60,000 bases of DNA, from contig NC_064034.1 of NCBI RefSeq assembly GCF_932526225.1, positions 3,584,001 to 3,644,000 on the forward strand, written 5' to 3'. The notes beneath the pieces were generated by a model, which ran no database searches, was not told where the DNA came from, and was given only the letters and a program-made list of their open reading frames with translations. Shown here piece by piece: positions 50,390-60,000 of the stretch. Source of the DNA: Nematostella vectensis. Lineage: Eukaryota; Cnidaria; Anthozoa; Actiniaria; Edwardsiidae. Positions within the stretch are counted from its first letter, which is position 1; each line of letters opens with the position of its first letter. Made by a program: the position numbers and the translations under genes.

Positions 50390-50940
50390 TTATTTTAATT
50401 ATTTTAATTATTCGAATCTAAACGTCATCAAATGGGTCTTATAAATCTGAACAGAAAGCTAATTTTTTACTCCTCTTTCAAAAAAGACACAAAATCTAGT
50501 GAATGCTATGATAAAATACTTAAGATGGAACACAGAAAAGCATTAGCCAAACTCAGACTAGGGAATCTTAATCTAAACATAGAAACAGGCAGACACACAA
50601 AACCTCCGATTCCAAGAGAGAAGCGTATCTGCCAGATTTGTAACACTTTAGAGGATGAAAAACATTTCATGCTTTTCTGCGTCTCATCCCACTCTGAACG
50701 AAAGCAATTATTTTCTGATATCCAATCCCACTACATTTTCTTTGACAGTCTAAGTAATGATGATAAAATTCTGTTCCTTTTTAATAATGTTGACCATTTT
50801 GTGAGTAAGAAAGTAGCCCACTTTATATGCAAAACATTTAAATCAAGACCGAATACTCTAATTTAAGCCATATTATGTTATGCAATACTATCAATGTAAA
50901 TGGAATGCAAATAAATAAATGTAATGTAAAATGTATTTTA
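50390..50940 (+). pseudogene. LINE 3' end (C-terminal domain), 5' truncated
   Basis: The frame 50432-50866 ends in the Cys/His box CQICNTLEDEKHFMLFC typical of LINE ORF2 C-termini, followed by an A-rich tail with AAATAAATAAATG. 5' truncation is usual for LINE copies. It may be the same family as 11843-12250, but no overlap exists to test this. Confidence 0.7.
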
Positions 50941-51049
50941 CTGATTTCGCCCTTAAATGTCTCAATGGAAGACAAGATTGAAATGCTTCGACCACGCATT
51001 AATTTCTGTGCTCAGGCATGTGTGGACTCCTTCGCTTCACGATGTAATT

Positions 51050-51215
51050 ATTATGCAGGGGCGAAACTAGCTTTTTGCTATAGGGGGGCGGGGGTCGGCT
51101 CAGTGACAAAGGGGGAGGGGGGATAGTTTTATCTTTTGTTACATACCTAGCAGCCCAGAGGGGGGTTTAAATCCCATAACCCCCCCCCCCCCCCCCTAGA
51201 TCCGCTACTGTTGTG
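51050..51215. mobile_element. MITE-like debris with 17-C run
   Basis: GCAGGGGCGAAACTAG at 51055 and CTAGATCCGCTACTG at 51195 resemble degenerate inverted ends. C-run at 51180-51196. Confidence 0.35.
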
Positions 51216-51658
51216 TTTGCCCGCCTCGAAGTAGTCGTTAACGGACGGGGATTTTGATTTTATTGCCTTCGCGTTGTCTATTGTCGAAGAGCCGGCACGT
51301 ACCGCAAAACTCTTTCAAAGAGTTATTTCGCCTAGAACATGACCGGCATATGTATATATGTATGCAACGACTTCGCAGGACTCTACATTTCCCGTAATTT
51401 CCTGTAGGCTTTCCAAAAGGCCTCCCTCTATGTTGTATAAGACCCAAAAAGCTACAAATGATTATTGTATGGTACTAAAGTTTGTAGCAACAATGATGCA
51501 ATTTGGTTTTAAATGTATACGCTGGTTTGTGGGAGTTTTCTCTGCAATTTTATTTCCAAAACAGGAATCTTGACAGAATGTGTGACAAGCGTCGTAAAGC
51601 TTTTCCATTGTTCTTTTTACCTCCGTTTTAACCAATAAGAATCGCTCTAGGAATTGAT

Positions 51659-51828
51659 TATCTTAAATGGATTATGCAACATTTAACGCATGCTTGTCCG
51701 CGGTCCATCTCGTTCCCAGAACCCAGTACCTTTATGCCAGCGACAAGCGGCAAGGTACAAGGCTCTGGGAACGAGATTGTCCGCGGACACAAGCATGGTC
51801 AAATATTGCATAATCTATTTAAGATATA
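51659..51828. mobile_element. Palindromic MITE (~165 bp hairpin)
   Basis: The arms TTATGCAACATTTAACGCAT ... CATCTCGTTCCCAGA...AGTACCTT and AAGGTAC...TCTGGGAACGAGATTG...ATTGCATAA are inverted, with a roughly 20 nt loop. The AATAGATTA/ATCTTAAAT flanks are also nearly palindromic. Confidence 0.75.
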
Positions 51829-52150
51829 CTGTATGTAAATAAGCGCGGGATCAATTCTTTAGTGAAACATGTAGGAGCAATGAATATTTAAAAGGATCAA
51901 AAGAGGAGCGTTGAACACTATTATGACATAATCAAAACATATTCAACAAACTCGGTTTTCGGAATGAATTCAGCTCTCTCTCGTACGGACGCATTCGGAA
52001 CTGCCCCAAACTCTAACCCTTCTCCTTTCTTTGTCGGTGTACTGTGTGATAGGGTTCTCTGGCCATAATAACAAGGCCTCAGATAATCATAGCTGATACA
52101 ATAGAAAACTGTGGTTTTGCTGACCACATAAATATCTCTTTGACTCACCT

Positions 52151-52216
52151 CTGTTGTGAATCTGCCTAATTTGAGAAAGTGTAGAGCGTCAGCCGTCAGC
52201 CATACAGTCTTGATCT
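52151..52216 (-). other. Possible 5' UTR exon of SLC22-like gene
   Basis: A 66-nt segment on - is bounded by TTGATTCAG and GTGAGTC, upstream of the coding exon that begins right after an acceptor at 49376. Transcript evidence is needed; other exons are possible. Confidence 0.3.
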
Positions 52217-53660
52217 GAATCAACCAAGATAAAGACCTTTATTAGCGTAGTTTATGTATTGTCATGTAATCATTCCAATGGCCGCTTTGCATCACAATAG
52301 CAACACCCCCGGGACCATGGGGGAACCAATGGAGAAATTTATTTATTTATTGGCCTCCAAACATCAGTATGGAGCGGTTATGGGGAGAAAGACTGGCCTG
52401 TTTTTAAATTTGCTTACCTGACCGAGATCCAGAAGAAACCTTTCGCATTCTAAACCCCAGGTAGCCGAAGAAAACTGACTTGAATTACGAGCGTCTGCTT
52501 TAAAAAGCGATCATCTGCCGACCACGTCTGTAATTTCAACACGAATGGAATCAACAAGTCCACCTCTACAAGGTGAGTATCGGATCCAAAAATATTATAT
52601 CATTTTAATCCAAAAAACTTAGAATCAAGAATAATTGGTATTAATAAAACTCTATGGTTGAGAGAACGATTGATTATGGAATAGACGATAGCTAGGATGG
52701 CTTGGATATGCTTGAATTTTGATCGAGTGAGAATTGTTTTGTTATCTTGAATCACAAATGGTTATGTACCGCACGCTTTATTGATAAATTTCTTCTATTT
52801 ATTATTTGTTCATCAACACTGCTATTTAAGCCTTCCAAGTGGGAGCCTCTATTTAAAGTTTTTGGTTTAGATTTTACTAGGTTAGCTATGAGTTATACAC
52901 AATAAAAGTAAAACTTATAAGTAGCTTAATTTACTAACTAAACAGCTCACTGCATTTGATTTAATAGTCGCACTTACAATTTTTATTTAAGTTATTTCTC
53001 TATTTCTGGTGGATATCCTAGAAAATAGTCTACCAGACATCTTGCTGTCTATGTTGTTTTAAAGGAGTCAAGGACATCCATCAGATGTGATTTATTTTTT
53101 GTTATTTACCAAGACGCAAAACTATAAGTATGTCCAAAGAGAATGGCCTTGAATGCAAAGATGAAAATTACTTTAAATGATACATTTGAGTAATAGGGAC
53201 AGCCCAACAGGGATATTTAAAGCTCATTTTGTTATGTTTTGGTTGAAAAAACTGGCAACAGGTTTAAATGAAGTTACTATGTAGTTTTATTTCATTCGCA
53301 TGAATATGAAGTTTGAAGCCTTTGTTTAAAAATTGAACCTCTGCTGTCCTGCTGTATTTTCTTGAAACTCTTCGAATTTCTTCAATAGATTATGATTTAG
53401 CCACTACCTTAGAAGGTTCTAATTATTTTGTTTATTCTATTTCAGGGTACGACTCCTAACAAGATATCTTTCAGATTGTTGTAGTGTGTCAGAAGTGTGG
53501 TTGGCACAACTATGCTCATTCCCTCTAATCCCTCACTGCCTAAACACATTGACCCCTGAACCGGCCTGTACCGGCTTTGGGAAGTACCCACAACCCAAAA
53601 AATTCATAAATTCAAAATAAACACGACAAGATGAAGATACTCAGGCATCAGTCTAAGGGA
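52217..53660. other. AT-rich region, no gene recognised
   Basis: Only a short candidate exon on + (ATG 52544 to GTGAGT at 52572), which would splice to 53446 and hit a stop after a few codons. Coding is not supported. Confidence 0.4.
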
Positions 53661-53677
53661 TAAATGGTCTTGCAGAT

Positions 53678-54100
53678 ATGCATCCAACCAAGGTGTTGGC
53701 ATCTACTCTTAAGCCAAATAATAGCACAGGTTCTTTGACAAATCTCAAATCGAACAAGGAGAGAAAAGCAGAATCACCCCTCTCAATAAAACGCTCAAAA
53801 TACCACACAAGGGAGAGAGATCAGCAAACACAGCTCAAGACACAAATAGATACCTTTATTCTGATCCTCCAGGTACATTTCCTTGGCCTCAAAACACAAT
53901 GCCCATTCCTTGAAGGATTGTACAACCACGAAAATATGTTTACGTATTGCAAAGCATTCTGGGAGATACAGGGGAAAATTCACGAGGGGAGGGCCAGTCA
54001 ACACTCCTCTCCCCAAAGTCAGATGGTTTTTTATAAGTCTTTTCACCCCGAAGCCAAACGAATCAATTCCAGGTCATACAGACCCAGAATAGCAGTGTAA
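53678..54100 (+). CDS. Unrecognised ORF of 140 codons
   Basis: Lys/Ser/Thr-rich frame (MHPTKVLASTLKPNNSTGSL ... ) with a hydrophobic patch near the middle. No domain, no neighbours in support, and AT-rich codon use. It could be repeat-derived. Confidence 0.2.
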   Translation: MHPTKVLASTLKPNNSTGSLTNLKSNKERKAESPLSIKRSKYHTRERDQQTQLKTQIDTFILILQVHFLGLKTQCPFLEGLYNHENMFTYCKAFWEIQGKIHEGRASQHSSPQSQMVFYKSFHPEAKRINSRSYRPRIAV

Positions 54101-54270
54101 ACAATTTTGCAATCAATTTGGTTTCAGAAAAGACACCATTTAGGAGAGCTGTGGTGATTCATTAGAAAATTATTTTCTCATCCGGGCAAAGCCAAACAAG
54201 AAAAAATCATCATGAATCCACCTTTGCTTGCAAATATCCATAAGCAAGGCACTCAATTATGCCCCAAAAG

Positions 54271-54548
54271 ACTTCATGATGTCCTGAGACACTCTCCTAA
54301 TATGCTCATAGCTGTATTTTTGATGAAAAATACAAGCAACCATCAACTTGTGCTGGCTTCAGCACATCGACGAGGGATTAAAAGTGGGGACCGCAAAGCA
54401 CTGTTGGAAAGCTTGGATACCGCTGACTAGGTGCAGCTGTGTTTGACTTTGACGGGCTGTATAAAACTCAGAATAGGGGGGGAGGTATCTGTTTTCAGTC
54501 TGTTTTTTGTAAATTCAGCTCCAAAAAAGCCAGGAGTCAATGGGTTAA
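54271..54548 (+). repeat. Dispersed repeat C, copy 2
   Basis: Nearly identical to 12255-12530 in the opposite orientation. Confidence 0.85.
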
Positions 54549-54784
54549 GCGTGTACTGACATTAGTGTTGCCCAGCGATGCCGTTGCTACGCTGGTGGCG
54601 TTGAGCGCGCGCGATCACAAATGCCGTTTTGGCGGGAAACAATTTTACTTCCGGTTGTGACGCGCGCGTCTTTGTTTACAAAAAATAAATGTTTGAGACA
54701 AATGCTGTAAAATAAAAGGATATAAAATACGAAATCAATAGTGCAGTTTTTTGTTGTTGGGAATGGCTTGACAGTGGTGAAAGT

Positions 54785-55561
54785 GTGGTTATGTTTAGAA
54801 AAAAAGCAAGGCTTGCTGCAAAACAACGTTGGAGAAAAACAAACGAAAATTTTTCCGAAAGTACGTCTCGGGCTACGTTTACAAAAGATTTCGGCTGCCA
54901 AGTAAACATTTGCTGTGCTAGTGCCAGCTTAGAAGGAGAAATTCAAAGACAAAGAAACACAGACACAAATTTTGTAACAGTAAAAATACCGGAAGTCGAC
55001 TCGGGGGAATTCCTCAAAACAACGCCGGTTTCGCCCAATCTTGCCGAACTTTCTGAATTTCACAGCCGGGTCGATTTAGCTCAAATATTTGAGGACCTTG
55101 GTGTGGAGACTAAATTATCCCAAGAGGGAACAGAGCAGACCGCGGAGGGGTGCCACGAACGGGTCGATAATATATACGAACAGGCTGCTCATCAAACGAA
55201 AAACCTCACCGACAACACTCTAAAAATAACGCCCGAAAATCACGTCCTTACAAATAAACAAACCCTCAAACTGATAGCAAATAATGCACACTGCAAACAT
55301 TGTAAGGCGCTAATTAACCGTGAGGAAGCTGCAGTGGTAGGGGAGACCAGGGGCAAAGTTTCTATAACATTCAAATGTAAACAATGTGGGGGTCAAACTT
55401 GTGTCTCTGATAAAAACACAATTGATGGTACTGCCAGAGAAAGGGCATTCTTATGTAATTTCCTCGCAATTGTCTTCTTGGTTTGCGGGCAGTATTTTAA
55501 GGATTATTTGAACTGTCTTGGCTGTATGGGTTTATACCATCTCAGTGAGAAGCAATGGTAA
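54785..55561 (+). CDS. Zinc-motif ORF (258 codons), possibly transposase-derived
   Basis: Basic N-terminus (MFRKKARLAAKQRWRKTN), a polar middle, and a C-terminal domain with CKHC at about 178-181 and CKQC 29 residues later (IANNAHCKHC ... SITFKCKQCGG), followed by hydrophobic helices with CLGC. Paired CxxC knuckles followed by a helical region occur in the N-terminal part of some MULE-type transposase proteins, so an exapted or truncated transposon gene is possible. The TAA at 55559 lies close to further frame-consistent sequence. It starts just after repeat C and a CG-rich stretch (54600-54670) that may be a promoter. Confidence 0.45.
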   Translation: MVMFRKKARLAAKQRWRKTNENFSESTSRATFTKDFGCQVNICCASASLEGEIQRQRNTDTNFVTVKIPEVDSGEFLKTTPVSPNLAELSEFHSRVDLAQIFEDLGVETKLSQEGTEQTAEGCHERVDNIYEQAAHQTKNLTDNTLKITPENHVLTNKQTLKLIANNAHCKHCKALINREEAAVVGETRGKVSITFKCKQCGGQTCVSDKNTIDGTARERAFLCNFLAIVFLVCGQYFKDYLNCLGCMGLYHLSEKQW

Positions 55562-56260
55562 TTTCATACCCAATTTGTCCCAATACTTCATTTGGAATCC
55601 GAGCACGTGGATAACCATCAAATACAAAAGTGGTTACTGCGCACGCGCGGGCAATCACGCGGGCTTTGCTTCACTTCCGGTTCGGCGTTTTCTATAAAAA
55701 AGCTTTTATTGTCGCCAAATCATTTCAAAACGCGATATTTTTTCAGTATTCCTTTTTATTAAAATCTTCTCTATAGAGCCAAGCATGCATTTATCGTTAT
55801 CCTAGCGGAAACTAGAATTATATCAATTATTCTGGATTTCAGGACCTTTGAAAATTTGTAAAAAAATAATTTCTCAACAATTTTTAAAACGCATGCTTGG
55901 CTGAATACGCCCATCTCTCAAGATTCTTAAAACGCATTTAAAACATATTTTCGACTATGTTTATTCGAATTATTTGCTTTTTTCTGTATCAATGACGTCA
56001 CACGATGACGTCATGGTATGACGTCATCAAAATAATCAGAATACTTTTGGTGGTCAACTTGGCAAACACCAGACCCTTGTGACTTTTTTCAAGGCTTTTA
56101 TGCTACATTTAATTTTCCTTAGCAACAGATGTCAGTACACCCTTAATTTACAAAAACGTAGGAAGAAACCACCGGATAGCCTCTATCTGCTGGTGTGCGT
56201 CGGACCTTGTGGTCTGCGTCGGCAGTTGATTAATTAATAAAACCTTTAAAAGAATAAGTC
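55562..56260. other. No gene recognised
   Basis: Contains ATGACGTCA-type repeats at 55992-56029 (four GACGTCA occurrences) and otherwise AT-rich DNA. Confidence 0.45.
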
Positions 56261-57110
56261 GACAACAACGCAGATTTATGTTTTTTAGAACGATATTTCG
56301 GCAGGCCAATACCTGCCTTCTTCAGGTTATAAACAATGGCATGTTATAGCTAGTATATGTACATAGTTCATTGATGATTAACTAACAAAAGGTAAAAATA
56401 GTAATTGAGTAAAAAGTGACTTATAAAAGACGGTAAATAGGGTGGTGTGGATTACTAAGTAGCTAAACGGTTTCTTCACGCCGGTTGAGGCCACCGGGTT
56501 CAAGAGTGCCAGCGCGAGCTATCATTGTGGCTTCTCTTGCTTTGCGATTATTTCTTTTTTTTTTTCAATAGGTATGAGCTCTATGTCAGAAGCGGAGTGG
56601 TTAGGTTTTAGGAAGTGTTCAGCGGCGTGGGTTGGTATGGATCGAGATTGGGAGTCTACAGTACTGCGGTGGTCATTAAAGCGTTCTTTTAATTTGCGTT
56701 TAGTTTCCCCAATATATTGGAGGTTACAGCGGTTACATTGGATTATTTAAATCACGTTTTTAGTATTGCAGGTTATGTGGGAGGTTATAGGTCGTGTTTC
56801 ACCTGTTGAGAAAAATGTGTAGCTTGTAAGGCCATCGGTTCTAATATAGGGGCAGGTTAGGCAGTTTTTTCCGCAACGGAAAGCACCGGGAGGTTGGTTG
56901 GTGGGAGAGCGGTCGGAAGGTAGCTTGGCTTTAACGAGGATGTCGCGGAGGTTAGGTGAGCGGCGAAAGGCGACAAGAGGGGGCTCAGTGAAAACCTTAT
57001 GGCATCGCTTAGACGAGAGTAGAAGGTTGAAGTTTCTACGGATTATGTTGTTGATGTTAGGTAGTGTAGGGTTATAGGTAGCGACATCCTCGTTAAAGCC
57101 AAGCTTTAAC
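56260..57110 (-). pseudogene. Penelope-like element fragment with GIY-YIG endonuclease
   Basis: On -: NINNIIRRNFNLLLSSKRCH, then CGKNCLTCPYI, SHITCNTKNVI, stop, IIQCNRCNLQYIGETKRKLK and RFNDHRSTV. The CxxC linker, LQYIGETKR and DHR are hallmarks of the GIY-YIG domain of Penelope-like retroelements. A TAA sits inside the GIY part and a frameshift follows in an A/T run near 56555-56566. After it NRKAREATMIARAGTLEPGG continues. The 3' side carries TTTCGGCAGGCCAATACCTGCCTTC-type hairpin sequence at about 56288-56325. The RT domain is absent. Confidence 0.75.
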
Positions 57111-57407
57111 GAGGATGTAGATGAGGATGTAGTCGGAGTAGCTACATCTACTACAGTAACTGCGCTTCAATTACGAGAGTTAATAAACTGGACTCAAATT
57201 GAACGGGATAAAATCAAATCATCCGAAAGAAGGGGATTTTTTTTTCTTTATGAGATCTGCATAATTTTTTGGACCAAATTCTGATCTGTAATAATAATAA
57301 TAATAAAAGAAAAAAGAAAGAAAGAAAATGTTCCTACCAGCTGCTATTTATACGAACAAAATCCAAATTCGTTCCCCCGTATTTTTTTATTCAGTTGTAT
57401 TAAGCTA

Positions 57408-58412
57408 TGTCAAGAGAGCATAAAATAAGAGGGGGACACTTTGGTATTACGCGATTCCGAATCTGGCTATTTTTAGTAACTATCACTGCACCTCTGCGCG
57501 TGAGGATTTGCACCTTTTATTTTGTCCTACTCCCTCGCGGGTTGCGTTTTGTTGTTTTGCCAACTCGATAGGAATGAAAAGAGATCATGTAAAATAACTC
57601 CGAAGAAGAAAACAAGTATAACTTAAGTAAGCAAGATTGGCAAATATACTCACAGAAAGCTAAATCCCTGAATAGTTCGATTGTTTTGTTTGTCTGAGCG
57701 GCGTAGTCAAGTCAAGAAGAAAGAAAACACCGACGAGCGATAAAATGGCTGTGTGCCGCGTTTGATTCAAATCTCGACTCCAGCTTGTATAATATACTTT
57801 AATAGTTATAGGAATGTCCAGAAACAACATCAAAGAATTACAGTAATATCTCCCTCTTTATTTTCTCACTATCATCACAAAAATGCATTGCCTCGCTACA
57901 AGGATAATTTTATGAAATGTATTTTCTTGGATTCCTTCTGGATTCACCCGGAATATTCACAAAAATCAATATCATATCTAATGTCTAACTTACAAATATT
58001 CGTTTGACCATTGGTAAGATAATAAATGCTCAAAAACCACGAAGAAGCAGCAAGTTAGAGCGGAAGCGGTATTTGAAGCACTAGGTCTCTTGATTTTGAA
58101 TGAATTCTCTTTTTTTTTAAACGTTTTCGAAATCTTGCAATCCTCAAAGTACTACATCCCCTTAATATACCGCCATTGCCTGTAACCTTGATGCTAAAAT
58201 GAGATCTTCGATGGTATTTGTGCAAATAGGGTGGTTTTTTTTTTCGGTTTCAAGTCACAAAACAGCGGCAAACAACAAGATGTTAATGCCAAAGCGCGGG
58301 GGTAGGGTGAGTAAAATGCTCACGCGCAGTGTTGGGGTGGTGGTTACTAAAAAAATAGCCAGATTCGGAATCGACATGGCGCGCGGGTAATAACTTATGC
58401 TCTCTTGGCTAT
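57408..58412. mobile_element. ~1 kb element with ~90-bp imperfect inverted ends
   Basis: GAGAGCATAAAATA...GATTCCGAATCTGGCTATTT...CGCGTGAG at 57416-57512 is inverted at 58307-58405. The interior lacks a recognised gene. The ORF at 58199-58390 lies within the right end and is not considered real. Confidence 0.55.
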
Positions 58413-58724
58413 GTGTATGTGTAGGGTCGCTTTTTGGATATTTCACACTATTAATGACTGAAATAGATATTTAGCCTAAATCCGCTAAATAGCGAAACAA
58501 TTGTTGAAAAAAATTGTTTTGACGTATTTCTAGCCCTACTCTGTAATTCTATGCAGACAAAATAGGTAATTTTGATTTTTTTTGTTATTAACAATCCCCC
58601 ACCTGCTGTTTCTGTTTCTGTTTCGGTTCTATTTAGGTTCTAATTCAGTTCTGTTTAGGTTCTAAGAAATTTTAGGTTCTAGGATCACCGCAGTTTGCAA
58701 TGCTACCCACAATTAAGCGAAGAA

Positions 58725-59035
58725 TAACTTAAAGTCTAGAATTGTATGCGAAAAAAGAAAATATCGTTTTGTTGTAGGTTTCAAAAACAGCGCGCGTTCG
58801 TGAGAATGTCGCCATTCTTGATTGCGAATGAAGCGCGCGCGCGCACAATGCAAAAACAATTCAAAGACTAAAAGATATCTGATAACTTTTTCAAATTTGT
58901 TTCCTTAAGTTAAATAATCATTTGACTACAAGTTGGAAATATAAAGATTGGGGTAAAAGTTGTAACCACACAACGTTCTTCAGCAATAACTAAGAAGACA
59001 TGAAGACGGGAACCGGTTAAGCGCGCGCATATGTT
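58725..59035 (-). repeat. Dispersed repeat B, copy 2
   Basis: Inverted diverged copy of 2025-2340. Confidence 0.7.
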
Positions 59036-59068
59036 TTCAGCTCAGAATATTTCCTTTTCTGGAAACAC

Positions 59069-59100
59069 AAATATGGCGGCCTAAATGGATTATGACGTCA
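59069..59100 (+). promoter_or_regulatory. Candidate promoter elements
   Basis: AAATATGGCGGCC (YY1-like) at 59069 and a perfect CRE TGACGTCA at 59093-59100, about 155 bp upstream of a candidate start codon. A TTTAAAAG box lies at about 59148. Confidence 0.4.
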
Positions 59101-59253
59101 TCATTCAAGCCCCTTGCCTTTTACCGCCGGGAAGATGTATTTTTCGCTTTAAAAGCTTTTCCCCGTTGATTTTTGCAATTTTAGAGCAGCCAGTGTGTTA
59201 GGTCATCTTTCCAAGATATCTCGTGCAAGGCTTCGAGGCGATGGAGTTAAAAT

Positions 59254-59863
59254 ATGGAAGATGGTGAGTATTTATTCGAAGGGAATTGGAGCTCTGCAGC
59301 GCCATGTTTGACCGATTTTGAACCCAAACACATGTAGTAATTTGCGAAGATCTCTCTACAATAATTTTTCTGGGCATAGAAAAAATTATTCTGAGAATAA
59401 GGGGTTATGTAGCTTACGAAATCGGTATGTCTCTATATGGGACGCGACGCCAGTTGCTGGGACGTTTGGTTTCTTTAAACAATACCGTGTTGAGCTTTGC
59501 ACATCACCGACATAAGTATAAGAAACAAGGGCCCTCCCTACACTATCAAGTGGAATGCTTCGTTTGAAAGCTAGCCTAGCCGTATTTATTGCTATCATTT
59601 TTTGCTTTTTCTGGCTGACGTTAGAACCAGAAATCTTATACAGCGCTACCAAAGTTTATTATTAAATAGCTAAATTGAGTAGAAATAAAATAAAATTAGG
59701 GTGTGAGGCTGTAGTTTCAGTTGGCTCCTCTGCAATAAGGTTATCATAAATAATAAGCTACTGTACTCTATAAATCAATAGAAAAGATACCCCTTCCTCT
59801 TTTCTTAATATTATCGTTAAAATTTATTTCAGATATTGACCATGGCAAAGAAGATAGAGATAA
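59254..59863 (+). CDS. Candidate 5' end of a gene running off the window (two exons)
   Basis: ATG at 59254 opens MED, then donor GTGAGT at 59264. An acceptor TTATTTCAG at 59832 opens exon 59833-59863 in matching phase, adding an acidic/charged stretch (DIDHGKEDRD) up to donor GTAAAT. The protein start would be hydrophilic. An in-frame alternative ATG at 59241 exists in another frame. It rests only on splice signals, phase and promoter-like motifs, so it is tentative. Confidence 0.35.
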
Positions 59864-60000
59864 GTAAATATATAAGGATGGGCAGAAGGATCATTGAATT
59901 TTTCTCCTTTGTATTCCACTCTTAGTGATAAAAAACTTATACTATTCTTTTTTTTAATATTTGTTGTATTTGTTCAAGCTATGTGATATTGACTATTACA

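Noticed and set aside
52544-53470. Spliced mini-gene starting MESTSPPLQ
   Set aside because: Meets a stop within a few codons after the inferred junction; no support for coding.
58199-58446. 63-codon ORFs on both strands
   Set aside because: Lie in the inverted end of a TIR element and lack any feature.

Overview
The window looks like part of an animal nuclear genome, most likely a cnidarian (sea-anemone type). The host DNA is AT-rich with long introns, GT-AG splice sites and AATAAA signals. It is crowded with young and old mobile elements. The organism call is an inference from the element families and the three-finger protein genes; no species marker is present.

Two well-supported host genes could be assembled from exons whose reading phases match. 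(1) A GPI-anchored, two-domain Ly6/uPAR-type (three-finger) protein lies on the + strand at 7437-11142: 4 exons, 275 aa. The broken tail of a paralogue lies just upstream at 4812-5500. (2) A solute carrier family 22 (MFS) transporter lies on the - strand at 49375-22982: 8 coding exons, 542 aa. Its second intron is about 17.7 kb long. A possible secreted small protein (18828-19052), a zinc-motif ORF (54785-55561) and the first two exons of a gene running off the right edge (59254 onward) are weaker calls.

The main accessory object sits inside intron 2 of the SLC22 gene. It is a roughly 11.9 kb, GC-rich, virus-like (Polinton/Maverick- or adintovirus-like) element at 32642-44550, with about 450 bp terminal inverted repeats and a 6-bp GATCGG target duplication. 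It carries, in order: a small Cys-rich protein, a DNA polymerase B-like + SF1 helicase + HNH-like gene on +, then on - a retroviral-type integrase, several small membrane or structural-type proteins and an A32-like packaging ATPase; then a coiled-coil/membrane protein (+), a large structural-type protein (-), and further small genes (+) up to the right repeat. Nearly all large genes carry stops or frameshifts, so it is a dead endogenous copy. A second, internally deleted relative occupies 1 to about 1800. A 315 bp piece of that relative has been copied, inverted, into a small hAT-like element at 2865-3609.

Other mobile DNA: a Ty3/Gypsy LTR element (12638-17116) with two apparently identical 123 bp LTRs, inserted in the endonuclease of an older LINE; a second LINE tail (50390-50940); a Penelope-like GIY-YIG fragment (56260-57110, -); a TTAA-flanked inverted-repeat element (25064-25942); and several palindromic or MITE-like units. 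At least seven minisatellites are present. Four of them start within about 20 nt of an inferred splice site, which is the most unusual host-genome pattern in the window.
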